This document shows positions 17,009 to 25,870 of a stretch of DNA of 64,000 nt, one piece after another. Each line of letters opens with the position of its first letter. Within the stretch, counting starts at the first letter, position 1. The DNA comes from Nocardiopsis sinuspersici (GTDB lineage Bacteria; Actinomycetota; Actinomycetes; Streptosporangiales; Streptosporangiaceae). Location: positions 186,001-250,000 of the forward strand of contig VWVT01000004.1 in NCBI GenBank assembly GCA_008638415.1. The letters are read 5' to 3'. The notes under the pieces are model-generated. The model worked only from the letters and a program-made list of their open reading frames with translations, had not been told where the DNA came from and did not search any database. The position numbers and the translations under genes were made by a program.

Positions 17009-18853
17009 ATGCCCACCCCCGCCGCCGAAGAAGTGGCGCGCCCCGGAAGGAGCGGTCCGACGGCCCTGCTCAGGGCGCGAAGGGAATGGGTCTTCTTCGC
17101 CACCCTGTGGAAGTCCCACCCGGGGCTGACCGCGGTGTGGTGGGCGCTGATCCTGTTCCAGGGGATCCTCCCCGCCGTTTTCGTCGTGGCGGTCGGAGCG
17201 CTCGTCGGCGCCGTCGCCGGCGGAGACCCGCTGCCGGCACCGCTGCTCCTGCTCGGCGTGGTCTTCGTCCTCATGCAGGTCATGACGCCCCTGCACAACC
17301 AGGTCGGCTCCCTTCTCGGCGAGCACGTCTCCGACCGTCTGCACGACCGCCTGCTGGTCGCCGCGGGCACCCCCGAGGGCGTCGCGCACCTGGAGGACCG
17401 CGCGCACATGGACGAGCTCACCGTCGCCCGGGACTTCGACCTGGGGATGACCGGCCCGCCCCTGCACCTGTCCATGGGCATCATCGCGGGCGGTCTGGTG
17501 GAGGCGGTCTCGGGTCTGGCGCAGGCGGTGGTCCTGGCCGCCTACGCGTGGTGGGCGCCTCTCCTGGTGGGAGGCGCCTGGCTCTCCACCCACTGGCTGC
17601 TCCGGGAGAGCTCCCAGTGGGACCGCAACACGGGTGAGGTCCTGGACGCCCAGCGCCGCGCCGAGTACTCCTACAGGCTGGCGGTGGACTCCCCCGCCGC
17701 CAAGGAGATCCGGCTCTTCGGCCTCGCGAGCTGGCTGACGGACCGCTTCGCCTCGGAACGCCGGACCCTGGTCGAGCTGCGGTGGCACGCCACCCGGCTA
17801 CGGCAGAAGCCGATGCGCTGGACGGTGGTGGTGCTGACGGTGTCGGGAGGGCTGTTCTTCTGGTCCCTGGGACGGGACGCCGCCTCGGGCGCCATCGGCC
17901 TGGGCCAGGTGAGCACCTTCGCCTACGCGGCCGTGGGCGCGAGCGCCCTGGCCTTCGGCGGCCTGAACTGGGCCCTGTCCCTGGCCGCCGACGGGGTCGC
18001 GTCGGTGCTGCGCGTGGAGCAGGCGATGTCCTCCAGCGCCGAGGCCCGCGCCGTGGTCTCCGGACGGACCCCGGCGGAGGGGATGCCCGCGGCGCAGATC
18101 AGGTTCCGCGACGTGACCTTCACCTACCCGGGCATGTCCGCGCCGGTCCTGGACGGTCTCGACCTCACCGTTGCGGCCGGGAGCTCGCTGGCCGTGGTCG
18201 GGGTCAACGGCGCCGGGAAGTCGACCCTGGTCAAGCTCCTGTGCCGCCTCTACGACCCGGTCTCCGGAACGATCGAGGTCGACGGCACGGACCTGAGGGA
18301 CCTGGACCTGGAATCGTGGCGCCGCCGGACCAGCGCGATCTTCCAGGACTTCATCCGCTACGAACTCTCTCTCAAGGACAACGTGGCCTCCCCGGGAGCC
18401 ACCCCCGAAGAGGTCCGCCGAGCCCTGACGACCGCGGGCGCCGCCGACCTGCGCGACCTCGACCGGATCCTCTCCCCGGGGTACTCGAATGGCACCGACC
18501 TGTCCGGCGGGCAGTGGCAGCGCGTCGCCCTGGCCCGGGTCCTGTGCGCGGTGGACCAGGGCGCGGGCGTGGTCGTCCTGGACGAGCCCACGGCCCAGTT
18601 GGACGTGCGCGGGGAGGCCGAGGTCTTCGACCGCGTGCTGGAGGCCACCCGGGGCTGCACGACCGTGCTCATCTCCCACCGCTTCTCCACGGTCCGCCGC
18701 GCCGACCGGATCTGCGTCGTGGACCGGGGCAGGGTCGTGGAACTCGGCGGCCACGACGAGCTCATGGCCCTCGGGGGCACCTACGCGCGGCTCTTCGACC
18801 TCCAGGCAGCGCGGTTCAACGAAGAACAGGACGGAGCCGACAGTGCCCGCTGA
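17009..18853 (+). CDS. ABC exporter half-transporter 1
   Basis: A 614-residue fused membrane/ATPase subunit. The type I exporter membrane domain covers about 25-340, with six hydrophobic stretches. The ATPase domain follows: Walker A VNGAGKSTLVK, Q-loop IFQDF, signature LSGGQWQRVAL, Walker B VVVLDEPTAQLD and switch ISHRFSTV. The membrane part is of the divergent exporter type seen beside lantibiotic or peptide clusters, but no precursor peptide is visible. ATG 17009 follows a GAGAAAGG; GTG 17000 is an alternative. Its end overlaps the second half-transporter by 11 bases, so the two probably form a heterodimer. Confidence 0.9.
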   Translation: MPTPAAEEVARPGRSGPTALLRARREWVFFATLWKSHPGLTAVWWALILFQGILPAVFVVAVGALVGAVAGGDPLPAPLLLLGVVFVLMQVMTPLHNQVGSLLGEHVSDRLHDRLLVAAGTPEGVAHLEDRAHMDELTVARDFDLGMTGPPLHLSMGIIAGGLVEAVSGLAQAVVLAAYAWWAPLLVGGAWLSTHWLLRESSQWDRNTGEVLDAQRRAEYSYRLAVDSPAAKEIRLFGLASWLTDRFASERRTLVELRWHATRLRQKPMRWTVVVLTVSGGLFFWSLGRDAASGAIGLGQVSTFAYAAVGASALAFGGLNWALSLAADGVASVLRVEQAMSSSAEARAVVSGRTPAEGMPAAQIRFRDVTFTYPGMSAPVLDGLDLTVAAGSSLAVVGVNGAGKSTLVKLLCRLYDPVSGTIEVDGTDLRDLDLESWRRRTSAIFQDFIRYELSLKDNVASPGATPEEVRRALTTAGAADLRDLDRILSPGYSNGTDLSGGQWQRVALARVLCAVDQGAGVVVLDEPTAQLDVRGEAEVFDRVLEATRGCTTVLISHRFSTVRRADRICVVDRGRVVELGGHDELMALGGTYARLFDLQAARFNEEQDGADSAR

Positions 18854-20642
18854 AGACCACCCCCTGCCCTCGTCCTGGCGGGGCCTGGGCCGCACGCTGC
18901 GCCTGGGCTGGACGGCCTCCCCCGGGCTCATCGCCGTCGCGTTCGCCACGACGGTCGGCGCCGCCCTGCCCGACGTCCTGATCGCCGCCGCCCTGGCACT
19001 GCTCGCGGACGCGGTGCTCTCCGGAAACCAGGCCGGCGTGATCGCCGCCGCCGTGCTCCTGGGGGCGCTGGCGGTCATGAGCTGGCTGCTGCGCGTGCTG
19101 AGCGAGCGGGCCAACCGCCGCTTCGCCGACCGCACCGCGGTGTTCATGGAGGCGCACGTGGTCCGGCTCCAGAGCGGCATCCCCTCCCTGGAGCACCACG
19201 AACGCCCCTCCTACGTCAACCGCGTCCAGCTCGTCCGCGACCACGCCGACACCTTGAGCGAGGTCTACCAGTACCTGTTCCAGGCGGTGGGCGCCGTTCT
19301 GCGCCTGGTCCTGACCATCGCCCTGGTGATGACCGTCCACCCCCTGCTGGGCCTGCTGGGGCTGTTCGCCGTGCCCATCGCCCTGGTCTCCCACTGGCGC
19401 GGAGGGGCCGAACACGCGCTGGAGGAGAGGCTCGGACACCACGAGCGCCTGGCGCGGCACTTCTTCCTGCTGGGCACCAAGGCCTCACCCGGACGGGAGC
19501 TGCGCGTCGCCCGCACCCGAGAACGGGTCCGCCAGGGACGCCACCAGGCCTGGGCCGCGCGCCACCATGCCATGTCCCGGGCCCGCTGGACGACCACCGC
19601 GTGGCAGTCGATCGCACTCACCGTCTTCAGCGGTGCGTTCGTCGGCGCCGTCGCCGGGGTGGCGCTGAACGGCGGCTCGGCGGCCGAGGTCGTCCTCCTG
19701 CTCACCGTCGGCAGCCGCCTGGCCCAGTACATCGGTGAGACGCTCAGCCAGGTCCACTTCCTGCGGATGATCTGGTTGGAGGGCGGGCGCCGCCTGCTGT
19801 GGCTGGAGGAGCTGTCCTCCATGGCGGCCGGACGGAACCCGACCCCTCCGCCGGAGCGGATGCGCTCGGGCATCACCCTGGACGGGGTCTCGTTCACCTA
19901 CCCGGGGACGGACCGGCGGGTCCTGGACGAGGTCTCGCTCCACCTTCCGGCGGGGTCGGTGGTGGCCGTCGTCGGCGAGAACGGGGCGGGCAAGTCCACG
20001 CTGGTCAAGCTCCTGGCGAAGATGTACGAGCCCGACTCCGGGAGGATCCTGGTCGACGGCGTCGCCCTGGCCGACATGCCGGCCGACGTGTGGCGTGAAC
20101 GGCTCTCGGGCGCCTTCCAGGACTTCGCGCGCTTCGAGTACCCGCTGCGCCTGTCCATCGGCCTCGGCGACCTGCCCCGGGCCCAGGACGAGGAGGCCGT
20201 GGACCGGGCGGTCGAGCGCGCCGACGCCCGCGCCCTGGTCGACCGGCTCGACCGGGGGCTGGACACCCAGCTCGGCAACACCTGGGCCCAGGGGGCCGAA
20301 CTGTCCGAGGGGCAGTGGCAGAAGGTCGCGCTCGCCCGCGGCTACATGCGCGACCACCCGCTGCTCCTGCTCCTGGACGAGCCCGCCTCCGCCCTGGACG
20401 CCGAGACCGAGCACCTGCTGTTCGAGCAGTACGCGGAGCGTGCCCGGGCCCTCAGGAACCGGGACCGCGTCACGCTCCTGGTCTCCCACCGCTTCTCCAC
20501 CGTGCGCATGGCCGACCACATCATCGTCATGGACGGGGCCCGGGTGTGCGAGCAGGGCGGTCACGAGGAACTCATCGCGCTCGGCGGGCGCTACGCCGAG
20601 CTGTACGGGATCCAGGCCCGCGCCTACCGCGTCGAGAGGTGA
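18843..20642 (+). CDS. ABC exporter half-transporter 2
   Basis: A 599-residue fused permease/ATPase, homologous to the gene before it. The membrane domain covers about 15-330. The ATPase domain has Walker A ENGAGKSTLVK, signature LSEGQWQKVAL (Ser-Glu in place of Ser-Gly), Walker B LLLLLDEPASALD and switch VSHRFSTV. The slightly degenerate signature makes an asymmetric heterodimer with one weaker ATP site likely. GTG 18843 lies inside the end of the upstream gene. The exported substrate is unknown. The neighbouring P450s make a secondary-metabolite or signal export role conceivable but unproven. Confidence 0.9.
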   Translation: MPAEDHPLPSSWRGLGRTLRLGWTASPGLIAVAFATTVGAALPDVLIAAALALLADAVLSGNQAGVIAAAVLLGALAVMSWLLRVLSERANRRFADRTAVFMEAHVVRLQSGIPSLEHHERPSYVNRVQLVRDHADTLSEVYQYLFQAVGAVLRLVLTIALVMTVHPLLGLLGLFAVPIALVSHWRGGAEHALEERLGHHERLARHFFLLGTKASPGRELRVARTRERVRQGRHQAWAARHHAMSRARWTTTAWQSIALTVFSGAFVGAVAGVALNGGSAAEVVLLLTVGSRLAQYIGETLSQVHFLRMIWLEGGRRLLWLEELSSMAAGRNPTPPPERMRSGITLDGVSFTYPGTDRRVLDEVSLHLPAGSVVAVVGENGAGKSTLVKLLAKMYEPDSGRILVDGVALADMPADVWRERLSGAFQDFARFEYPLRLSIGLGDLPRAQDEEAVDRAVERADARALVDRLDRGLDTQLGNTWAQGAELSEGQWQKVALARGYMRDHPLLLLLDEPASALDAETEHLLFEQYAERARALRNRDRVTLLVSHRFSTVRMADHIIVMDGARVCEQGGHEELIALGGRYAELYGIQARAYRVER

Positions 20643-20882
20643 CCACCGCGCCCCGGACGTTCCCGGAGCTCCGCGGCGGCCGCCGCGGCCTGACCGGGGA
20701 GCCGCCCGTCCAGAGCCGTCGCAGTGTGCCCCCGGCCGGGCCGCCCGCACCACGACGGAACGTGAAAGAGCTCCGTACCGACCGCCACACCAAGAACTCC
20801 TTACCTCGTGCAACCCCCGTGTTGACGGTTCCCGGTCGTAGGCTCGCCTGGTCGCGGTTTCTCACGAGGGGAGAAAACGGAC

Positions 20883-21809
20883 ATGACGCCGATCCGGCCG
20901 ACCGTCGCCGCAGCCCTGGCCCTCCTCGTCGCCACCGGCTACGGACTCGCACAGGAGACGGCGCCGACCAGCGTCGGCAAGCGGTCCGAGCGGGCGCTCG
21001 CGCCCACCGACCACGCCGGTCCGCCGCCCTGGGACCCCGGCTCCGGCGATGAGCTCCGCCCCGCGTTCCCGGGGCCCGGCGCTCCGGTGCCGGAGCCCTC
21101 CGGCGGGCTCCTCGCGGGGTCCGCCCACCGGAGAGCGGGGGAGGGGAGCGCGCCCGAGGAGACCGTGGCGGCGTACGTGGCGGCCCTCGCCCGTACCGGG
21201 GAGCCCGAGCGGATGCGCGAGGGGCTGGAGCTGACCGCCGAGGACTCCACCGCGCACACCTACCTCACCCACCGGGCGGCGGTCGCCCGGGCCCGTGCCG
21301 ACGGGGAGGCCCGCGCACGGAAGACCGAGGTGGAGCGCACCGGGGACGGCTACGAACTGTGCCCCGCCCCCGGTCTGGACTCCGCGCCGGCCTGCGTCAC
21401 CTACAGCGGCTTCACCGCGCGGGACGGGCTGCTCACCGGCCTGCTCGTGAACGGCCGCGACCCCGGGCACGGCCTGCTGGACCCCGAGGGGGTGGAGGCC
21501 GAGTCCGAGGGGGTGCGCGCCACCCTGCTGACCGCCTACCAGTCCGTCACCGACAAGTCCCTGGTGGTGACGGCCGAGTTCACCACCGACGACAGCGTCA
21601 GCCTGGACCTTCCCCACGCCACCTACACGCATGGGCGCGACCGCGGGGAGCGGGCCGAGGAGGCGGTGGGACGCTACGCACTCGACGCCGGTGAGAGCAC
21701 CCACGCCGCATTCTCCTTCCCCGGAGCCACCCCCGGCGGCACGCTCGAGGTGGGCGGCTGCCTGCAGGAGTGCTCGGCCCTGGTCGACATCGCCCTGCCC
21801 GTCGGGTAG
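20883..21809 (+). CDS. Secreted protein, paralogue of the 23.8-kb lipoprotein
   Basis: A 308-residue protein with an N-terminal signal sequence (MTPIRPTVAAALALLVATG) and no lipobox Cys. After a Pro-rich linker comes a domain starting PEETVAAYVAAL with HTYLTHRAAVARARA, a CPAPG...ACVTYSGFT cysteine pair, and a beta-rich end with CLQECSALVDIALPVG. The same order, spacing and ending recur in the lipoprotein at 23832-24641, so the two are diverged duplicates. I recognise no named family. It is preceded by GAGGGGAG and followed by a convergent hairpin. It probably acts outside the membrane. Confidence 0.85.
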   Translation: MTPIRPTVAAALALLVATGYGLAQETAPTSVGKRSERALAPTDHAGPPPWDPGSGDELRPAFPGPGAPVPEPSGGLLAGSAHRRAGEGSAPEETVAAYVAALARTGEPERMREGLELTAEDSTAHTYLTHRAAVARARADGEARARKTEVERTGDGYELCPAPGLDSAPACVTYSGFTARDGLLTGLLVNGRDPGHGLLDPEGVEAESEGVRATLLTAYQSVTDKSLVVTAEFTTDDSVSLDLPHATYTHGRDRGERAEEAVGRYALDAGESTHAAFSFPGATPGGTLEVGGCLQECSALVDIALPVG

Positions 21810-21830
21810 CCGCCCGTCGAGCAGCCGTAC

Positions 21831-21853
21831 GGCCCCGCCGGGAGGGCGGGGCC
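21831..21853. terminator. Hairpin between convergent genes
   Basis: GGCCCCGCC (21831-21839) pairs exactly with GGCGGGGCC (21845-21853) over a five-base loop, between the stops of the secreted protein and the purine permease. Confidence 0.75.
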
Positions 21854-21870
21854 GCGCGCCCGCGGGCCGC

Positions 21871-23358
21871 TCACTCCGGAACGGGGTCCTTCCGCTCCCC
21901 ACCCGGGGGCCTCGTGTGCGAGGACTCCCCGTCCGGAGCCTCCTCGCCCGGCGGGTGCTCTCCCGAGGGCTCCCCGTCCGAGGGCCCCTCCTCCGGGGCC
22001 CCGGACGCGGCGGGATCCCTCGAGGACCCCCACATGTTGAAGAACGCGTTCAGCAGCAGGGCCGACACCGCCGCCGCCACGATCCCCGAGTGCAGGATCA
22101 TCGCGGCCCAGGACGGGAAGCCGTCGTAGAAGGCCGGGGCGGCCACCGGAACCAGCCCGAAGGCCATCGACACGGCCACCACGACGTGGTTGTGGTTGCC
22201 CTCGTACTCCACCCGGGACAGGCTGCGGATGCCCGCGGCCGCCACCGATCCGAACAGCACCAGTCCGGCGCCGCCCAGGACCGGCGAGGGGACCACCGCC
22301 ACCAGGCGGCCCAGGACCGGGAACAGGCCCATGGCGACCAGCATCAGGGCGCCGACCGCCACCACGTAGCGGCTCCGGACCCTGCTGAGGGCGATCAGGC
22401 CGACGTTCTGGCTGAAGGTGCTGCCGGGGAAGGAGTTCAGCAGCGGTCCCATGACCGAGCTGAGCGCGTCGGCGCGCAGGGCGTCGCCTAGCCGCCTGCC
22501 GTCCATCCGGGTGCCGACCACCTCGCCCACCGCGAGCGTGTCCGCCACGCCCTCGGTGAGGATGACCAGCATCACCAGGCACATCGTGACGACGGCCGCG
22601 ATCTGGAACTCCGGGGGGCCAAAGCGCAGCGGCTGCCCCAGGGAGAACATCGCCCCCTCGGAGACGGAGGAGAAGTCCACCCGGCCCAACGCCGCGGCCA
22701 GCAGGGTGCCCAGCACCAGGCCCAGCAGGATCGACATCCTGTTCCACACGCCCGGCAGGACCTTGGACAGCACCAGGATCACGGCGAGGGTGGCCGCGGC
22801 CAGCCCGAGCCCGGTCGGTGCGGGCACGCCGGACTCGGCGTTCTCGGTGATCCAGCCCACCGCCACCGGGATGAGGCTGAGGCCGATCACCGCGATCACG
22901 CTCCCGGTCACCACCGGGGGAAAGAAGCGGATGAGCGAGGCGAAGAACGGCGCGATCAGCAGGCCGAACAGGCCCGCCGCGAGGGAGGCGCCGAACACCG
23001 CGGGCAGGCCGCCCTCGCCCGCGATGCCCACCATGGCGGTGACGGGGACGAACGAGGTGCCGACGACCAGGGGCAGGCGGGCACCGAACCGCCACACGCC
23101 CAGGGTCTGCACCAGCGTCGCCAGGCCGCTGACCAGCAGGGCCGCGCTGATGAGCACGCCCATCTCCGTCGCGGACAGGCCGACCGCGCCACCCACGATC
23201 AGGGGAGGGGTGACCACGCCCGCGTACATCGCGAGGATGTGCTGGAGGCCGTAGAGGACCATCAGCCGCACGGGCGGGCGCTCGTCCTCGGGTCTGGGCG
23301 GGGCGTCCAGAGCGCCGGACGCGGGTCCGGGTGCTCCGGAGTTCCGGGAGGGCTTCAT
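21871..23358 (-). CDS. NCS2-family purine (xanthine/urate) permease
   Basis: A 495-residue integral membrane carrier. The NCS2 features are clear: YGLQHILAMYAGVVTPPL in the first helix region, VVGTSFVPVTAM, FFPPVVTGSVIAVIG, the signature NSFPGSTFSQNVGLI, and GNHNHVVVAVS near the end. These resemble xanthine/uric acid permeases (proton symporters) more than uracil permeases. The N-terminal 30 residues are Pro/Ser-rich and the last 65 are a charged Gly/Glu/Pro tail. ATG 23358 is chosen because residues before it are not family-like. It diverges from the lipoprotein gene and converges with that gene's paralogue, suggesting the three form a locus. Confidence 0.93.
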   Translation of the reverse strand: MKPSRNSGAPGPASGALDAPPRPEDERPPVRLMVLYGLQHILAMYAGVVTPPLIVGGAVGLSATEMGVLISAALLVSGLATLVQTLGVWRFGARLPLVVGTSFVPVTAMVGIAGEGGLPAVFGASLAAGLFGLLIAPFFASLIRFFPPVVTGSVIAVIGLSLIPVAVGWITENAESGVPAPTGLGLAAATLAVILVLSKVLPGVWNRMSILLGLVLGTLLAAALGRVDFSSVSEGAMFSLGQPLRFGPPEFQIAAVVTMCLVMLVILTEGVADTLAVGEVVGTRMDGRRLGDALRADALSSVMGPLLNSFPGSTFSQNVGLIALSRVRSRYVVAVGALMLVAMGLFPVLGRLVAVVPSPVLGGAGLVLFGSVAAAGIRSLSRVEYEGNHNHVVVAVSMAFGLVPVAAPAFYDGFPSWAAMILHSGIVAAAVSALLLNAFFNMWGSSRDPAASGAPEEGPSDGEPSGEHPPGEEAPDGESSHTRPPGGERKDPVPE

Positions 23359-23831
23359 GCGGATCCTTGGGTTCGACTGCGCGGCATTCCGGAGCCGGTA
23401 CGGGCCGTCGCGCCGTAGCGGACCGCACTGTTCCTCCGCCATCGTCGGTGCTGGTGCGGTCCGCGGACAACCGCGGCCGTGTTACATCCGCCCACCGGAT
23501 GTGTTGCCGCCAGGTCACAGCGCCGGGCGGTCGGCCGTTCACGGCCCGCACGTGGTCCGACGGGCGGTATCGAGGCGAGGGCGAAGAGCCCTGCCGCGTG
23601 GGATCGCCACCGGACGACGGTGAAACGGTTGCCGAACCGGTAGCGAAGGAGTGTTCCGTACCTTGCGTCGACGCTCCGGTGACCTTCTGTCGCGATGTCC
23701 TCTTGTGGCCATGCCCGGGGATGTATTCGACCTTTTATCCGTCCGTTCGTGTGCTAGGAATGTGAAGCCGTTCTTTTTTCTCGCGAGTCGGCGATTATTC
23801 CCCCGTGTTCCCCCGAAGAAAGCGCCCTGGT
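23359..23831. other. Divergent intergenic region of permease and lipoprotein
   Basis: About 470 bases with no supported gene. The AT-rich part at 23690-23800 (including CCTTTTATCC, GTGCTAGGAATG and a T-run at about 23772-23780) probably carries the lipoprotein promoter. The permease promoter should lie nearer 23400-23500, but I could not identify boxes. No clear operator palindrome was found. Confidence 0.4.
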
Positions 23832-24641
23832 ATGTCCCTCGCCAGATTCCGTTGGGCCGTCGTCGCTTTGGCCCTGTCCCTGTCCGCATGCTCCTTCGGA
23901 GCCGTGCCGGACACCGCGGGAGAGGCGGCGTCGCCACAGGAGGCCGCACAGGAGGAGCGACCCTCGCCCGAGGCATCCTCCCCCGAGGCGGGTCCCGCCG
24001 AGGACGCCCTGTCCTACATGGAAGCCGTGGGTGCCGGAATCAGCCGGGAAACGATGGAGGAGGGGCTGGTGTACGCCCATCCCGACCACCCGGCCCACGG
24101 TTATCTCCAGCAGCAAGCGGACGTCCTCCACGCCAACATCGTCAGCGGTTACCTGTCGGAGCCCGACTCGGTGGAGCTACGCGGTGAGGGTATCCAGATC
24201 TGTCGAAGCGAGGGCTGTACCACTTTCAGTGATTTCACCTACGTGGACGGGCTCCTCAGCGATTTCCAGGTGAACGGCAATCCCGTCAGCGAGAACTTCT
24301 ATCCCGGATCGGCGAGCGACTCCCGGGACGGTGTGAGCGTGTCGGTCGCCAGTAGCTACTACTCCTTCCAGTCGAACGCCTTCATGGTGATCCTCGACGT
24401 GGAGACCGCCCCGGATACCGGGGCGAGCGTCACCGGTTCCCTGCACACCGGGGACAACGGAACCATCGCCGACCTCGACCCGTTCTCCGGGATCGTCGGC
24501 CAGGACTACTTCGCCCCGGGGGCGGCGGGCCAGGTCGTGTTCCAGTACCAGGACGCTCGGCCGCCCGGGGAGATCGAGGTGTTCCTGTCGTGCGCCGAGG
24601 GGTGCTCGGGCGAGGTCGGCTTCACCCTGCCGCTCGGCTGA
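23832..24641 (+). CDS. Putative lipoprotein, paralogue of the 20.9-kb secreted protein
   Basis: A 269-residue protein with signal peptide and lipobox (VVALALSLSAC, Cys20), so it is probably anchored to the outer face of the membrane. After an acidic linker comes the paralogous domain: AEDALSYMEAVGAG, HGYLQQQADVLHANI, an ICRSEGC cysteine pair before TTFSDFTYVDGLL, and the ending CAEGCSGEVGFTLPLG. Length and element order match the protein at 20883-21809. ATG 23832 gives a standard signal peptide; GTG 23805 would add nine residues. Its base composition is lower in GC than that of its neighbours. The function is unknown. Confidence 0.86.
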   Translation: MSLARFRWAVVALALSLSACSFGAVPDTAGEAASPQEAAQEERPSPEASSPEAGPAEDALSYMEAVGAGISRETMEEGLVYAHPDHPAHGYLQQQADVLHANIVSGYLSEPDSVELRGEGIQICRSEGCTTFSDFTYVDGLLSDFQVNGNPVSENFYPGSASDSRDGVSVSVASSYYSFQSNAFMVILDVETAPDTGASVTGSLHTGDNGTIADLDPFSGIVGQDYFAPGAAGQVVFQYQDARPPGEIEVFLSCAEGCSGEVGFTLPLG

Positions 24642-24697
24642 CCCCGCTCACGGGACGGGCGCCTCCCAGGCGTACTCGGCCCCGCGGCCGGGCACGT

Positions 24698-25867
24698 CTA
24701 CCGGCGGTGGTCGCCGCGTACGACCCGCGCGGGCAGGTCCGGGGTCAGGGTGCCGTACCCGGTCGCCGCCCACACGCTGTGCTCGGGCGACACGGCGTAG
24801 TAGGGCAGCGGGCGGCCCCCGGTGGAGTCCGGGACCGCCGGCGGGGTTCGGTGCTGTCGGACGGCCTTGCGGCACTCGCGGCAGGCCATGACCCGGACCG
24901 AGTCGAACGAGGCGGGGGAGCGCCACCGGACCGGTGCCTTGCCGCCGTCGTGGCGCGGGTCGAAGAAGCAGTGCACCGGACTGATCTCGCCGTCCAGCGC
25001 CGCCTCGCACATGTCCAGCAGGACGTGCACGCCCACCAGGTCGGACTTGTCGGCGGCCGAGTCGAGCACCTTGGCCGCGGCGGTGTAGGCCTCCAGCGCC
25101 TGACGGACCTTGTCGGAGGAGTCCTGGCGCGCGGACACCCGCTGCCCGCACCCGGTGAGGCGTTCTTCTAGCCGGGTGCGGTACCCGTCACGTTGGGCCT
25201 GGCTGACGGTGGCGGACACCTCCTCGGACAGCGGTACCACGCGGATCGGGCGCCGCGACCACCAGCGCACCCCGAACCAGAGCGCCGCGGCGGCGGCACC
25301 GACGCCCAGAGCGAGCCATTCCCAGGGAGGAGCGGGACCGTCCCGCATGTCCCGGTAGGCGTCGACGGCCTTTCCGTCCTCCACCAGGTCCACGACCCGG
25401 TTCAGCCGCTCGGCCAGGGAGGCCTCCGCCAGTTCGGGGTCACCGTTGACCGCCGCCGCGGCCAACTGGGCCGTGTCCATCCCGTCGACCACGGTGCCGT
25501 CCATATCGGACTGGGCTCCGTGGATCGTCACTCCGTCCCGGCCCACGGCGAAGAAGTACCCGCGCGAACCCGCCGAATGCGCCAGCCTCTCCGGGTAGTT
25601 CTTCAGTCTGGTCCGCTGGGAGAGCAGCACGACGTAGACCGGTACCTCCGACTCCTCCAGCCGCTCTTGCAACGCCTCCTCGGCCGCCATGCCCAGAGCC
25701 GGCTGGTGCATGAGACCGACGTAGAGGGGGTCCTTCAGCGCGGCGGGCCCGCGGACCGTGGCGACCTCGTCATAGCTCCAGGTGGTGTCGGCGTGCGCGG
25801 AGGACAGTGGAGAGAGGGCGAAGAGCACGGTGAGGACGGACACGAAGGACAGTACGAGCGCTCGCAC
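24698..25867 (-). CDS. TPM-like bitopic membrane protein with zinc-ribbon-like tail (third gene of cassette)
   Basis: A 389-residue protein: signal peptide (about 1-26), an external domain (about 28-185) with LKDPLYVGLMHQP, ALQERLEESEVPVYVVLL and RGYFFAVGRDGVTIHG, one transmembrane helix (about 185-205), and a cytosolic region. The tail has HCFFDPRHDGG about 40 residues before MACRECRK, i.e. C-x4-P-x-H plus CxxC, a likely zinc site shared with the upstream paralogue. The external domain resembles TPM/TLP18.3-type folds, but this is a weak match by eye. GTG 25867 starts three bases after the upstream gene's stop, so these are one operon. The role is unknown. Confidence 0.82.
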   Translation of the reverse strand: MRALVLSFVSVLTVLFALSPLSSAHADTTWSYDEVATVRGPAALKDPLYVGLMHQPALGMAAEEALQERLEESEVPVYVVLLSQRTRLKNYPERLAHSAGSRGYFFAVGRDGVTIHGAQSDMDGTVVDGMDTAQLAAAAVNGDPELAEASLAERLNRVVDLVEDGKAVDAYRDMRDGPAPPWEWLALGVGAAAAALWFGVRWWSRRPIRVVPLSEEVSATVSQAQRDGYRTRLEERLTGCGQRVSARQDSSDKVRQALEAYTAAAKVLDSAADKSDLVGVHVLLDMCEAALDGEISPVHCFFDPRHDGGKAPVRWRSPASFDSVRVMACRECRKAVRQHRTPPAVPDSTGGRPLPYYAVSPEHSVWAATGYGTLTPDLPARVVRGDHRR

Positions 25868-25870
25868 CGC

